This document shows, in pieces, positions 8,710 to 16,672 of a stretch of 20,407 nt of DNA; within the stretch, counting starts at the first letter, position 1; every line of letters begins with the position of its first letter. Below the pieces are notes generated by a model, which saw only the letters and a program-made list of their open reading frames with translations, was not told the DNA's origin and searched no databases. This DNA is from Anaerolineales bacterium (GTDB taxonomy: Bacteria > Chloroflexota > Anaerolineae > Anaerolineales > E44-bin32), in NCBI GenBank assembly GCA_030642885.1, contig DAOWMX010000009.1:1-20407 (forward strand). The letters run 5' to 3'. The translations under genes and the position numbers were made by a program.

Positions 8710-9360
8710 ATGAATGAAGAAGGTATCCAGGCTAACGACGAACCAGAGATCAAGATAGAAGCTCCAGACGTCGAAGCAGTGGAAGCCGAGAAGCCTGTAA
8801 CGGAAATAAAACAGGAAATAACTGAAGACGTAAAAGCTCCATCAGACACGGTGAAACCCAAGCGTCGCCTGAGAAGGTTCCTGTTTTGGACGCTTTGCGT
8901 CCTCGGCTTATTCGCGCTGGGTACGGTGGCGACGTGGTTTTTTCAAGTTGGACCGCTAACCATCGAGCTTGAGAAGGCGCGGATTGAAATCGAGTCGTTG
9001 GAATCTGAACTTGAGGACTTGAGGCCGTTGCCGGCGGAGAATGAGCAATTGTCGGATGCGCTTGAGATAAGCGAGTCGCACCGGCAGCTTCTCAATGTTT
9101 TGGTCAATGTGACTTCTGCGCAGCTAGCGCTGGCCCAAGGGGATACGATCGCGGCTAAAGCCGCTCTTGCAGGAACCAGGGCTAGCTTATTAGAGCTTGA
9201 GGAAAATCTTAGCGTTGAGGATGCAGAAACAGTGCGGGACCTGATCGATCGCCTTGAACTCCTTCAAGGAGAATTAGACACTGATGAGTTCGCGGCGAGT
9301 CGCGATCTGGAAATTCTGGCGAATAATCTTCTCGCACTTGAACGATCGTTGTTTAGATAA
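8710..9360 (+). CDS. Membrane-anchored coiled-coil protein (second of a pair)
   Basis: A 216-residue protein of unrecognised family. It has an acidic, probably disordered N-terminal tail (1-48, rich in Glu, Val, Pro), a basic stretch (KPKRRLRR), one membrane helix (about 57-79, FLFWTLCVLGLFALGTVATW), a short coiled coil (about 83-118) and a helical C-terminal region. That region contains SAQLALAQGDTIAAKAAL, which resembles in spacing the RAQFWLSEDNLGQASEDV stretch of the upstream neighbour. The basic residues before the helix predict a cytoplasmic N-terminus and an outside coiled coil. AGGAGAG lies 5 bases before the ATG. It follows its partner by 33 bases and is closed by a hairpin terminator, so the two most likely form one transcript. 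Confidence 0.75.
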   Translation: MNEEGIQANDEPEIKIEAPDVEAVEAEKPVTEIKQEITEDVKAPSDTVKPKRRLRRFLFWTLCVLGLFALGTVATWFFQVGPLTIELEKARIEIESLESELEDLRPLPAENEQLSDALEISESHRQLLNVLVNVTSAQLALAQGDTIAAKAALAGTRASLLELEENLSVEDAETVRDLIDRLELLQGELDTDEFAASRDLEILANNLLALERSLFR

Positions 9361-9383
9361 GTAGCATCTTTGAAATACGCGAG

Positions 9384-9423
9384 CGGCTCCCGGCATCATG
9401 TTGACGGGAGCCGTTTATGTTTA
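9384..9423 (+). terminator. Terminator between the coiled-coil pair and convergent htrA
   Basis: A 9-bp perfect stem CGGCTCCCG (9384-9392) with CGGGAGCCG (9405-9413) and a 12-base loop is followed by TTTATGTTTATT. The T-rich side serves the plus strand. The minus-strand side lacks a T tract, so ending of the htrA transcript here is less certain. Confidence 0.75.
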
Positions 9424-10629
9424 TTACGGGCGGGCTCCAATGGTGAGCGTGATGTACATCTCCTCATTGCCGCGAATCACAGTTAATTCAACATCCTGAC
9501 CCGGCTCTGTATACTTGAAAAGATAAGACAACATATCGTCGAATTGACGAATGATTTGCCCATCAATGGCGATGAGTAAATCGCCGCCGGCCAAGAGTCC
9601 AGGGATAGATGTCTCCTGACTGCCACCGCGCAATCCAGCATCGTCGGCAGGTCCGCCAGGGACGACATCGGTGATATAGGCGCCGAACATATTGGTGCCG
9701 AAACCCAATGCTTCAATTACTTTCAAGTTCCAAAGCTGATCGTTTAGGCTGGACACACCCAGGTAGGGATAGTCATAGCGGCCGTCCTGGATGATTGCCG
9801 GCGCAACGCGTCGCAGGATGTTCACCGGGATGGCAAAGCCCACCCCAGAGTTGGCAGCGCTGCCATCAACCGTGAAAGTCTCGGTATGTATAGCACGGTT
9901 AATTCCTATAACCTGACCGCTGAGGTTCAAGAGTGGACCTCCGGAGTTGCCGGGGTTGATCGCTGCGTCCGTCTGGATCAGGTCTCCGGCTGAGAATCTG
10001 ATTCCCTCGGGTGTCAGGTGCTCCGACTCAAGTGACCGTCCGATTGCGGACACAATGCCGACCGTCATCGTACCTTGCAGGCCGAAAGGGTTTCCGATTG
10101 CAGCGACAAATTCCCCCACTTTAATTTCGTTTGAATCCCCCAGGGGAATCGGGACAAGATCGGCCTCGGGAACATCAACTTTCAATATCGCAAGATCCGA
10201 GTCGGGGTCGATACCAACCAATTCCGCCCATACTTTCATGCCGGAACTGAAGTCAACTTCTATCGCATTTGCTCCGGCAATAACATGCTGGTTGGTGACA
10301 ATGTGTCCTTCGCGATCGATTACGAACCCCGAGCCCTGTCCGCGAGGGATTGAGACTTCATGAGGAGCATCGCTCTCCGCGAAAACCCAGATCGTTACCA
10401 CGCCCGGGTTAACTCGTTCGTAGAGTCCGGTAAGGTCACCACCAGTAATTGACGTCCCGTCAGCGATGACCGGCTCCGTTGCTGCTCCCTCTAACGGGGC
10501 AGCAACCGGGAGTGATGTGGCGGGGAGGGGCGTTGGCTCGGGTTGTAGGGGGGGGACAAGTTGAAAACTACAAGCCAGAATTGAAAGGCCAAGTGCTGCT
10601 GCGACAATTCCAAGTATTCGTATCTTCAT
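9424..10629 (-). CDS. htrA: HtrA/DegP-type trypsin-like serine protease with PDZ domain, lipoprotein
   Basis: A 401-residue envelope protease that degrades or remodels misfolded proteins outside the cytoplasmic membrane. The N-terminus MKIRILGIVAAALGLSILAC has a lipobox with Cys20, then a Pro-rich linker (PPLQPEPTPLP). The protease domain carries the full triad: His115 (TNQHVIAG), Asp145 (DPDSDLAILKV) and Ser229 (NPGNSGGPLL). One PDZ domain follows (about 290-401, with YLGVSSLN, GGPADDAGL and GDLLIAIDG), as in DegS/HtrA-like single-PDZ forms. The ATG at 10629 is preferred because GAGG lies 5 bases upstream and it begins the signal peptide; an in-frame start 24 bases further upstream is possible. 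It follows dnaJ on the same strand with a gap of about 145 bases, so separate or shared transcription are both possible. Confidence 0.93.
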   Translation of the reverse strand: MKIRILGIVAAALGLSILACSFQLVPPLQPEPTPLPATSLPVAAPLEGAATEPVIADGTSITGGDLTGLYERVNPGVVTIWVFAESDAPHEVSIPRGQGSGFVIDREGHIVTNQHVIAGANAIEVDFSSGMKVWAELVGIDPDSDLAILKVDVPEADLVPIPLGDSNEIKVGEFVAAIGNPFGLQGTMTVGIVSAIGRSLESEHLTPEGIRFSAGDLIQTDAAINPGNSGGPLLNLSGQVIGINRAIHTETFTVDGSAANSGVGFAIPVNILRRVAPAIIQDGRYDYPYLGVSSLNDQLWNLKVIEALGFGTNMFGAYITDVVPGGPADDAGLRGGSQETSIPGLLAGGDLLIAIDGQIIRQFDDMLSYLFKYTEPGQDVELTVIRGNEEMYITLTIGARP

Positions 10630-10774
10630 CGCTACCTCGTCGTGTATTTGCACCCCTTCAACCGGTTAGTAATGAAGGAGGAATGCAAATTGGGATCAAG
10701 TTGCTGCACAGTCGATTTACGTGGATGGGGAGACTAGTATAAACGCTTCGAAAACGAGCATCGCTGCAGTCACA

Positions 10775-11674
10775 TTAGGAATCCCCCGGATTGGCAAGTT
10801 CTTCGAAGAGTTTTCTTTCGCGTGGATTAAGATCACGCGGCAGGGTGATGTTCAAGCGCACATATAGATCGCCCCGCTTCTTTTTATTTCGAAGATTGGG
10901 CAAACCGCGCCCTTTCAAGCGGAAGCTTTGATCAGGTTGGCTGCCCGCTGGGATCGTCAATACGACGTCGCCGGATAGGGTGGGGACCTCGACTTCCCCA
11001 CCGAGAATGGCGGTGTAAAGATCTACGGTCGTCCTTGTGTAGAGATCGTCTTTTTCGAGTTTGAAGCGGGCATCGGGGGCGATGGTAATTACGAGAAACA
11101 GATCGCCCGACTTCTGTGCGCCTGCCTCGCCTAGTCCGCTCACGCGCACCTTAGTGCCTGTACGGGAGCCTGGCGGGATGGTTACCTCGATTTTTTTCTC
11201 ATTGATGGATAGTACGCGTGTTGTACCTGTGTTGGCCTCGCTGAGTGTAATTGTGACGGGCTGCTTGATATCGCGTCCGCGTCTGCGACCCTGTGTGCGA
11301 TATCCCTGCTGTTGAGCACCCATACCACTGAAGATGGCAGAAAAGAAGTCGGAAAAACCTCCAATGTCAACGCGCACGCCGCCCCCTTGTCCCCCTTGCA
11401 TCCATTCAGACCAATCAAAAGAACCCGGCTGACTGCCGGTTCGTTCCCACGATCGATAAGAAGAGCCCAATTGGTCATATTTCGCGCGTTTCGTAGAGTC
11501 GCCCAACACTTCGTAAGCTTCGTTGATCTCCTTAAAGTGCTCTTCAGCCTGGCTGTCGTCAGGGTTTTTATCGGGGTGATACTTAAGCGCGAGTTTTCGA
11601 TAAATGCGCTTGATCTCATCACCACTCGCAGATCGATCGACCCCTAATACTTTGTAGTAATCCTTGTATTCCAT
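10775..11674 (-). CDS. DnaJ-family co-chaperone, CbpA type without zinc finger
   Basis: A 299-residue Hsp40. The J domain (about 1-70) carries the HPD motif at 33-35 (KYHPDKNP) that triggers DnaK ATP hydrolysis. A Gly/Phe/Met-rich linker follows (about 95-130, QGGQGGGVRVDIGGFSDFF). Two beta-rich substrate-binding domains occupy about 135-295, with VTIPPGSRTGTKVRVSGLG and LTIPAGSQPDQSFRLKGRG as the repeated signature. The four CxxCxGxG zinc motifs of DnaJ are absent, so it is of CbpA/DnaJ type II. AGGA lies 9 bases before the ATG at 11674. It is divergent from the receiver/GAF gene. DnaK and GrpE are not in this window. Confidence 0.93.
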   Translation of the reverse strand: MEYKDYYKVLGVDRSASGDEIKRIYRKLALKYHPDKNPDDSQAEEHFKEINEAYEVLGDSTKRAKYDQLGSSYRSWERTGSQPGSFDWSEWMQGGQGGGVRVDIGGFSDFFSAIFSGMGAQQQGYRTQGRRRGRDIKQPVTITLSEANTGTTRVLSINEKKIEVTIPPGSRTGTKVRVSGLGEAGAQKSGDLFLVITIAPDARFKLEKDDLYTRTTVDLYTAILGGEVEVPTLSGDVVLTIPAGSQPDQSFRLKGRGLPNLRNKKKRGDLYVRLNITLPRDLNPRERKLFEELANPGDS

Positions 11675-11816
11675 ACTTGCCCATCCTGGTAACTTGATTC
11701 TAAACGGGCGCTAGAAATTGAGTCAAGAAACTTTGGGGTTTCTAAGGTGATTCTAATGATCCTGTCGGGAAGGGTGGATTCTATTCCCTGGGACTATGCG
11801 CGCCTATAGATTTCCA

Positions 11817-11825
11817 TGCTATCAT
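11817..11825 (+). promoter_or_regulatory. Extended -10 element just before the receiver/GAF gene
   Basis: TGC-TATCAT fits an extended -10 (TGn plus hexamer). There is no fitting -35, as is common for extended -10 promoters. Transcription would begin at or next to the ATG at 11832, which has no ribosome binding site, so a leaderless mRNA is possible. Confidence 0.4.
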
Positions 11826-11831
11826 ACTTTC

Positions 11832-13007
11832 ATGGTGACAACGGAAAAGCTTGGCAAGATACTGGTTGTTGACGAGGACCCGGATATTCTCGACCTGCTG
11901 GATCGGCAGATATTAAGGCCGCTTGGTTATCAGGTCGAAACAGCGGGGGACAGCGGCACAGCCATTCAGAAGTCGCTGCAGTTTGGCCCGGACCTGATCA
12001 TCGCCAGTCTCACGCTGCCCGGATTGAGCGGGAAGGATTTGCTCGTCGCATTACGTTCCCAGGGGACGGATGTGCCGATGATTGTCACTGCGCCTAAGGG
12101 AATGGAAACGGACGCGATCCAGGCGTTTCGCCTGGGGGCACGCGATTACCTTGTGAAGCCATTTCGTGAGGCGGAGTTTGTCGCCGCTCTAGAGCGAGTG
12201 ATCAGGGAGATCCGGCTGCGGCGAGAGCATCGACAACTGGCTGAGCAGTTGGCAGAGAGCAATCGCCAATTGGAACGACGGGTCCGGGAGTTGACAACTC
12301 TATTCGGGCTCGGCAAAACGGTAACTTCAACCACGCATCAGGGGCAGCTATTTGCAAAACTGATCGAAGGGAGTCTGTATATTACCGAGGCGGATTTGGG
12401 GTGGGTCTTGCTCAGGAAAGAGGGATCAGAGCATCTTATATTACGGGCGGAGATGAATCTTCCCAGTGGAGCCAAAAAGAAATTACATCAACCCTGGGAT
12501 GATGGCATCAGCTCGCTCGTCATGCTTTCCGGCGAAGCGCTGGCAATTCATGGAGAAGGTCTGACGAAGTTCAAACTGGCGCAGTTTTCAGGCGCAGCCC
12601 TCATCGCCCCTATTAGCGTCAAAGATCAACCTGTTGGAGTGATCAGTGTGGGGCGCAAAGCCCCAAGACCTTTCACAGAAAGACAACTGGTGATGTTGGA
12701 GGCGGTTGCTGACTACGCCTCGATTTCTCTCGTAAACGCCAGGTTGTTCGAAGCCCTAGAAGATCGTGCCCAGCGCCTTGAGAGAGAAATCCAACGCTCG
12801 GCAGAGCGGGATCAGGTTGACGCGAAATGGCTGAAGGACGTCCACCGCAATTTACGGGCGGCGCAAGCTGAGATCGCCAGCTTGATGAGCAAGCGCCAGG
12901 CCGCAAGATTATCAAAAGAGCTCAGCACAGTTATGAATGATATAGAATCCGTCTTGGATGGAATTTCAGACATTGTAGATGAGAGGTCAGGAGATCCCGC
13001 TCAGTAA
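11832..13007 (+). CDS. Pseudo-receiver (REC) plus GAF domain protein
   Basis: A 391-residue cytoplasmic signalling protein. The N-terminal REC domain (about 7-125) keeps the acidic pocket (VVDEDP, 14-16), the switch Thr (MIVTAPKG, about 86) and the Lys (DYLVKPF, 109). The phospho-acceptor Asp is replaced by Ser59 (LIIASLTLP, where the neighbour has LVLTDYRMP). It therefore should not be phosphorylated in the usual way. A charged helical linker (about 125-165) leads to a GAF domain (about 165-315, ending in YASISLVNARLFEAL), then a long coiled coil to the end. No kinase or DNA-binding domain is present. The ATG at 11832 has no ribosome binding site; a GTG follows directly. It lies 92 bases before a hybrid kinase with the same REC-helix-GAF order, so the two are likely co-transcribed and act together. 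Confidence 0.85.
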   Translation: MVTTEKLGKILVVDEDPDILDLLDRQILRPLGYQVETAGDSGTAIQKSLQFGPDLIIASLTLPGLSGKDLLVALRSQGTDVPMIVTAPKGMETDAIQAFRLGARDYLVKPFREAEFVAALERVIREIRLRREHRQLAEQLAESNRQLERRVRELTTLFGLGKTVTSTTHQGQLFAKLIEGSLYITEADLGWVLLRKEGSEHLILRAEMNLPSGAKKKLHQPWDDGISSLVMLSGEALAIHGEGLTKFKLAQFSGAALIAPISVKDQPVGVISVGRKAPRPFTERQLVMLEAVADYASISLVNARLFEALEDRAQRLEREIQRSAERDQVDAKWLKDVHRNLRAAQAEIASLMSKRQAARLSKELSTVMNDIESVLDGISDIVDERSGDPAQ

Positions 13008-13099
13008 GATCTCTGGATGATCCAAAAGCCCTCTGTGATGTTAAAAGCCAAACCTGCTATTACCCTGTAATTCAAAAACAATGAAAGGATAACCAAAAA

Positions 13100-15016
13100 G
13101 TGAGCGGGGAAATTATTCTTCTCGTTGAGGACAATGAAGACATCCGACGGTCCATTGAGGAGGCCATCCTTAAGCCGGCCGGTTATTCTGTGCAATCCGT
13201 TGGGGATGGAAAGTCCGCGCTCGGCCTGATGGGTGAAATGCGGCCGGATTTGGTGTTGACGGACTATCGGATGCCCAACCTCACCGGCCTTGAGCTAATA
13301 AAAAGTCTGCAGGACGACTTCCCGGAAGTTCCAGTTATTATGATGACAAGTGATGCGACCAGCCAGCTTGTGCTGGATTCTATGCGTGCTGGCGCTGTGG
13401 ATTTTCTAACAAAGCCATTTAAGGCAGAGCACTTGCTTTCGGCAATAGGGCGAGCCGTTAAACGGGGTAGGCGCCTCCGGGATCTGCAACGGGTTGGAGA
13501 AGAAACTCATAGAGATGCCAAGCTGCTTGAGCGGCGTTTGTATGAATTGGAGACGCTCGCCCTCGTCGGGAGAACGGTTACTGCCCTCTTGGAAATTGAT
13601 ACGGTCCTCACAACAGTGGTGGAAGCCGCAGTGAAACTCACGGGAGCGGAGGAGGGGAGTCTGTTGCTGTTCGATGAAGAATCTGGCGAACTCTACATGC
13701 GAGCTTCTCAGAACTTCGACGAGGATTTCGCAAGTACATTCAGGTTGCATGTGCGCGATTCGCTCGCCGGGCAGGTAATGGAAATGGGCGAGCCAATACT
13801 GCTCGATGAACGCTCTCCTCAAAAAATCAAAACGGCGTACTTGGTCCACTCGTTAATCTATGTCCCCCTGCAAGTGCGTGGGAAGACGATCGGCGTCCTT
13901 GGGGTGGATAACCGCAAGGCGGGCCGAGTCCTCTGTCAGGATGATGTTATGGTAATGATGGCAATGGCGGACTACGCCGCTATCGCGATTGAGAACGCGA
14001 AGCTATACAACCGGACTGAAGCTGAACGCTCCAAGCTTGAAACCATCCTAACGCAGACTGAAAACGGGGTTATCGTCGTCGATAATGAGAATCGACTATT
14101 GCTGATTAATTACACCGCGAGAGAGGCATTTAACATCAACGAAGACTTCATTGGGCACTCTGTAGTTGAAGCATTTGATGAGCCCCTTCTCTTGGAACTG
14201 CTCCGTTCGCCCGGACCGTCCACGCGTCGCGATGAGATTACCCTATCTGATGGGCGGGTGTTCAACTTGCATCGCAGCCCAATCCCGGGCGTTGGCCAGT
14301 CTGTATTGATGTATGACATCACGCACCTTAAAAAACTCGACCGGATAAAATCCGAGTTTGTGACCACGGTCTCGCATGATCTTCGGTCGCCGCTCACAGC
14401 AATTCTCGGTTATATTGAGCTTGTTGATCAAGCGGGACCCCTCACGGACCAGCAGCAGGAATTTGTGCACCGGGTGAGATTGAGCGTCGAGCAAATATCT
14501 CGCCTAGTGACAGACCTGCTAGATCTGGGGCGGATAGAGGCCGGGTTGGACACAAGGAAGGAAGACACACCGATTTCTGTATTGGCCCGCTATGCCTTGC
14601 AGGGTCTGGCTAGCACTGCCAAAGCTAAGAACATAACCCTTCAGGTTGACCTGCAGGAGAAGCTGCCTTTAGTCCATGGCGACCCCATACGCCTTCGACA
14701 GGTGATAGCTAACCTGTTAGAGAACGCGCTGAAGTACACGCCACCAGGAGGCCGGGTTGTCCTGGATGCCCATGTAGAGGATGATCAGATCATCCTCTGT
14801 ATTTCTGATACGGGTCCGGGGATCCCGCCGGCGGATCAGCCTTACCTATTTGATAAATTCTTCCGGGCGAGCAATGTGCCAGAGGAGGCGCGCGGAACGG
14901 GGTTGGGCCTCTCGATCGTAAAATCTATCGTTGAGCAGCACGACGGGCGGATCTGGGTAGAATCGGAACTGGGCAAGGGGGCGACCTTCACCGTTGTATT
15001 GCCCGTATCGAGTTAG
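13100..15016 (+). CDS. Soluble hybrid histidine kinase: REC-GAF-PAS-HisKA-HATPase
   Basis: A 638-residue cytoplasmic sensor kinase with no membrane helix. REC domain (about 4-122): acidic pocket VEDNED, phospho-acceptor Asp55 (LTDYRMP), Thr83 and Lys105 (FLTKPF). Charged linker helix (about 123-150). GAF domain (about 155-305). PAS domain (about 312-408, ENGVIVVDNENRLLLIN). HisKA with His426 (VSHDLRSPLTAILGY). HATPase_c with N box NLLENALKY (538-546), G1 DTGPGIP (570-576) and G2 GTGLGLSI (599-606). All catalytic residues are present. The input receiver at the N-terminus implies control by another kinase or by phosphotransfer; no partner response regulator with an output domain is in the window. 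The GTG start has AAAGGA 10 bases upstream; no ATG fits. It ends just before a strong palindrome that probably ends the transcript. Confidence 0.95.
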   Translation: MSGEIILLVEDNEDIRRSIEEAILKPAGYSVQSVGDGKSALGLMGEMRPDLVLTDYRMPNLTGLELIKSLQDDFPEVPVIMMTSDATSQLVLDSMRAGAVDFLTKPFKAEHLLSAIGRAVKRGRRLRDLQRVGEETHRDAKLLERRLYELETLALVGRTVTALLEIDTVLTTVVEAAVKLTGAEEGSLLLFDEESGELYMRASQNFDEDFASTFRLHVRDSLAGQVMEMGEPILLDERSPQKIKTAYLVHSLIYVPLQVRGKTIGVLGVDNRKAGRVLCQDDVMVMMAMADYAAIAIENAKLYNRTEAERSKLETILTQTENGVIVVDNENRLLLINYTAREAFNINEDFIGHSVVEAFDEPLLLELLRSPGPSTRRDEITLSDGRVFNLHRSPIPGVGQSVLMYDITHLKKLDRIKSEFVTTVSHDLRSPLTAILGYIELVDQAGPLTDQQQEFVHRVRLSVEQISRLVTDLLDLGRIEAGLDTRKEDTPISVLARYALQGLASTAKAKNITLQVDLQEKLPLVHGDPIRLRQVIANLLENALKYTPPGGRVVLDAHVEDDQIILCISDTGPGIPPADQPYLFDKFFRASNVPEEARGTGLGLSIVKSIVEQHDGRIWVESELGKGATFTVVLPVSS

Positions 15017-15042
15017 TAAGCGCTGGAAGACTTAGTAAAGGC

Positions 15043-15079
15043 AGCGTGTGATCCATGGATCACACGCTCTTGATTTAAA
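15043..15079 (+). terminator. 26-bp perfect palindrome, probable kinase terminator
   Basis: The half-site AGCGTGTGATCCA (15043-15055) is followed by its exact reverse complement (15056-15068). Folded as RNA it gives a stem of about 11 bp with a tiny loop, then CTTGATTTAAAT. It lies 26 bases after the histidine kinase stop. The T tract is weak, and a palindrome this long could also be a protein-binding site. Confidence 0.55.
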
Positions 15080-15084
15080 TGGCA

Positions 15085-15124
15085 CCTCCGCCGGAATGGT
15101 GAGGGGTAGCCCGGCGGAGGCTTT
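15085..15124 (+). other. Second strong hairpin (CCTCCGCCGG/CCGGCGGAGG)
   Basis: A perfect 10-bp GC-rich stem (15085-15094 with 15111-15120) encloses a 16-base loop containing GGTGAGGGG and is followed by CTTTCGCC. It is either a back-up terminator or one arm of a larger RNA fold; I could not match it to a known riboswitch or T-box signature. Confidence 0.5.
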
Positions 15125-15389
15125 CGCCAAAGGAGGAGACAGCGATGAGCATAGGAGTGCCCCGTCTCTCGTCTCCGAGCGTTATAATACTTGGGCAGTG
15201 TTGGATGAGCCATGGAAGAAGATCATTGACGTCTCATGACTTTCTTCTCCGCATTGTAATCCGTTAAAATCGCAAATTTGCAGGAACTATTTAATGTGGA
15301 GTTATGTTCTATCGCCAACCCAGAACGACAGCGTGAAAGTAGCGTCGTTTCCCCAGGATATCACCAAACGAGTGGTCTAATTTAATTGC

Positions 15390-16628
15390 ATGGATGAAGG
15401 AAAAAGACTCCAGCAGCGTTTGCAGCGCATCGGGCGAAAGAAGGCAACCCGAACGCCTCAACTTGAGAAAACCAGGCGAGACGTTGCGATATCCCACCCT
15501 GGGGAGCCTCAGGATACACCACACGGCCCCGCATTTATCATAGAAACTCAATATCCAGGGACTCATGTGCATGGCTCAAGTCCATTAAACTCGTTGAAGC
15601 ATTTCGAGTCACAGGCGGCTGCCGAGATCGCCGCTGATCCATCCCTTGAGGGGCTCAGCCTGGAAAGCCTTGTCTTTCTCGACACCGAAACCACCGGGCT
15701 AGCAGGCGGGGCGGGTACGGTTGTATTCCTGGTGGGGATCGGGAAGTTCGTTGAAGGAGAGTTCTGGCTGCGGCAGTATTTTCTGCGCGATCTTGGTGAA
15801 GAGCAGGCCATGCTGCATGCCATCGAGTGCGATCTAGAATCCAGCGCGGGTTTCGTCACTTTTAACGGTCGTACTTTCGATATTCCTATTCTCGAAATGC
15901 GTTTCACCCTTGGCATGCGGAAGCGTTTTCCGCTTACAGAGTGGCCGCATTTAGACTTACTCTACCCCGCAAGACGGTTATGGCGTAGAGCGCTTCCTGA
16001 TTGTAGATTAAACACGATCGAGAGCGAGGTTCTTAGAGTTCACAGAAGTGGAGAGGATGTCCCCGGCGAGCTGATCCCCGGCCTCTATCTGGATTATCTG
16101 CGAACGGGCGACTCCAAGGAGATGGAGCGCGTCATCTACCATAACGCTATGGATATCCTCAGTTTAGTGATGCTGACTGTAGATGTCTTGGGCCGTCATG
16201 GAACAGATTCATTCTCTAATTTATCAGCGTCGGAGGCTTTAGGGGTGGCTCGATGGCATCAGGGTGCCGGGCGGAGCGGACCGGCGGAATTGGCTTATCG
16301 AGCAGCGATTGAGGGCGGGGATACGGTTGTGCGACTCGATGCGCTACGCTATCACACAGCATATTTAAAGCGTCTGGGTCGGCGCGATCAAGCACTTGAA
16401 GGATGGGAACTGTGGCATACGTTGAAGCCAGACGATCCGCGCCCTTGCATTGAATTGGCCATGTATTATGAGTGGCATTTGAAAGACTTGGACATGGGGA
16501 TAACCTGGACGGAAATCGGGCTAACTTGCTTGTCCACCTGGCCGGATGATTGGCGTTCTAATGAAATGAGCAAGGAACTTCAGCATCGTATCAGCCGCCT
16601 GAAAAGGAAGTTAGCTAGCCGCTCCTGA
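15390..16628 (+). CDS. YprB/MrfB-type RNase H-like exonuclease with helical repeats
   Basis: A 412-residue cytoplasmic nuclease of the DnaQ-like RNase H fold (PF13482, YprB family). Exo I is FLDTETTGL (Asp98, Glu100), Exo II is FNGRTFDIPIL (Asp164), and Exo III is YHNAMDILSLV (His251, Asp255), so all metal ligands are present. The C-terminal part (about 280-400) has TPR-like helical repeats (ALEGWELWHTLKPDDPRPCIELAMYYE spans about 27 residues and includes two helices). In Bacillus subtilis the homologue YprB (MrfB) works with the helicase YprA (MrfA) in repair of mitomycin damage; whether that holds here is inference, and no helicase gene is nearby. The ATG at 15390 has no clear ribosome binding site, and a TCTAAT lies 8 bases before it. 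It is convergent with the chelatase gene; the 44-base gap holds no obvious terminator. Confidence 0.9.
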   Translation: MDEGKRLQQRLQRIGRKKATRTPQLEKTRRDVAISHPGEPQDTPHGPAFIIETQYPGTHVHGSSPLNSLKHFESQAAAEIAADPSLEGLSLESLVFLDTETTGLAGGAGTVVFLVGIGKFVEGEFWLRQYFLRDLGEEQAMLHAIECDLESSAGFVTFNGRTFDIPILEMRFTLGMRKRFPLTEWPHLDLLYPARRLWRRALPDCRLNTIESEVLRVHRSGEDVPGELIPGLYLDYLRTGDSKEMERVIYHNAMDILSLVMLTVDVLGRHGTDSFSNLSASEALGVARWHQGAGRSGPAELAYRAAIEGGDTVVRLDALRYHTAYLKRLGRRDQALEGWELWHTLKPDDPRPCIELAMYYEWHLKDLDMGITWTEIGLTCLSTWPDDWRSNEMSKELQHRISRLKRKLASRS

Positions 16629-16672
16629 AGGCAGAATCCGAATGAAAACCCAGAAAATTTGGATAGTTACCG

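Larger units (their letters stand above)
15017..15389. other. Gene-free stretch with palindromes between the kinase and exonuclease genes
   Basis: 373 bases without a convincing gene. It holds a 26-bp perfect palindrome (15043-15068), a second hairpin with a 10-bp stem (15085-15120), a GGCAC (15081-) that can pair with GTGCC (15157-) to enclose it, GGAGAC/GTCTCC able to pair (about 15134 with 15171), a TATAAT at 15183-15188 without a good -35, and a GCAAATTTGC palindrome at 15272-15281. Short open frames here lack ribosome binding sites and overlap the stems. It may encode a structured RNA or simply hold terminators and the promoter of the next gene. Confidence 0.5.

Noticed and set aside
9947..10363. 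138-residue plus-strand frame opposite htrA
   Set aside because: Antisense shadow of the protease domain with intact catalytic residues on the other strand.
15048..15239. 63-residue open frame in the structured gap
   Set aside because: It begins inside the 26-bp palindrome, has no ribosome binding site and crosses both hairpin arms.
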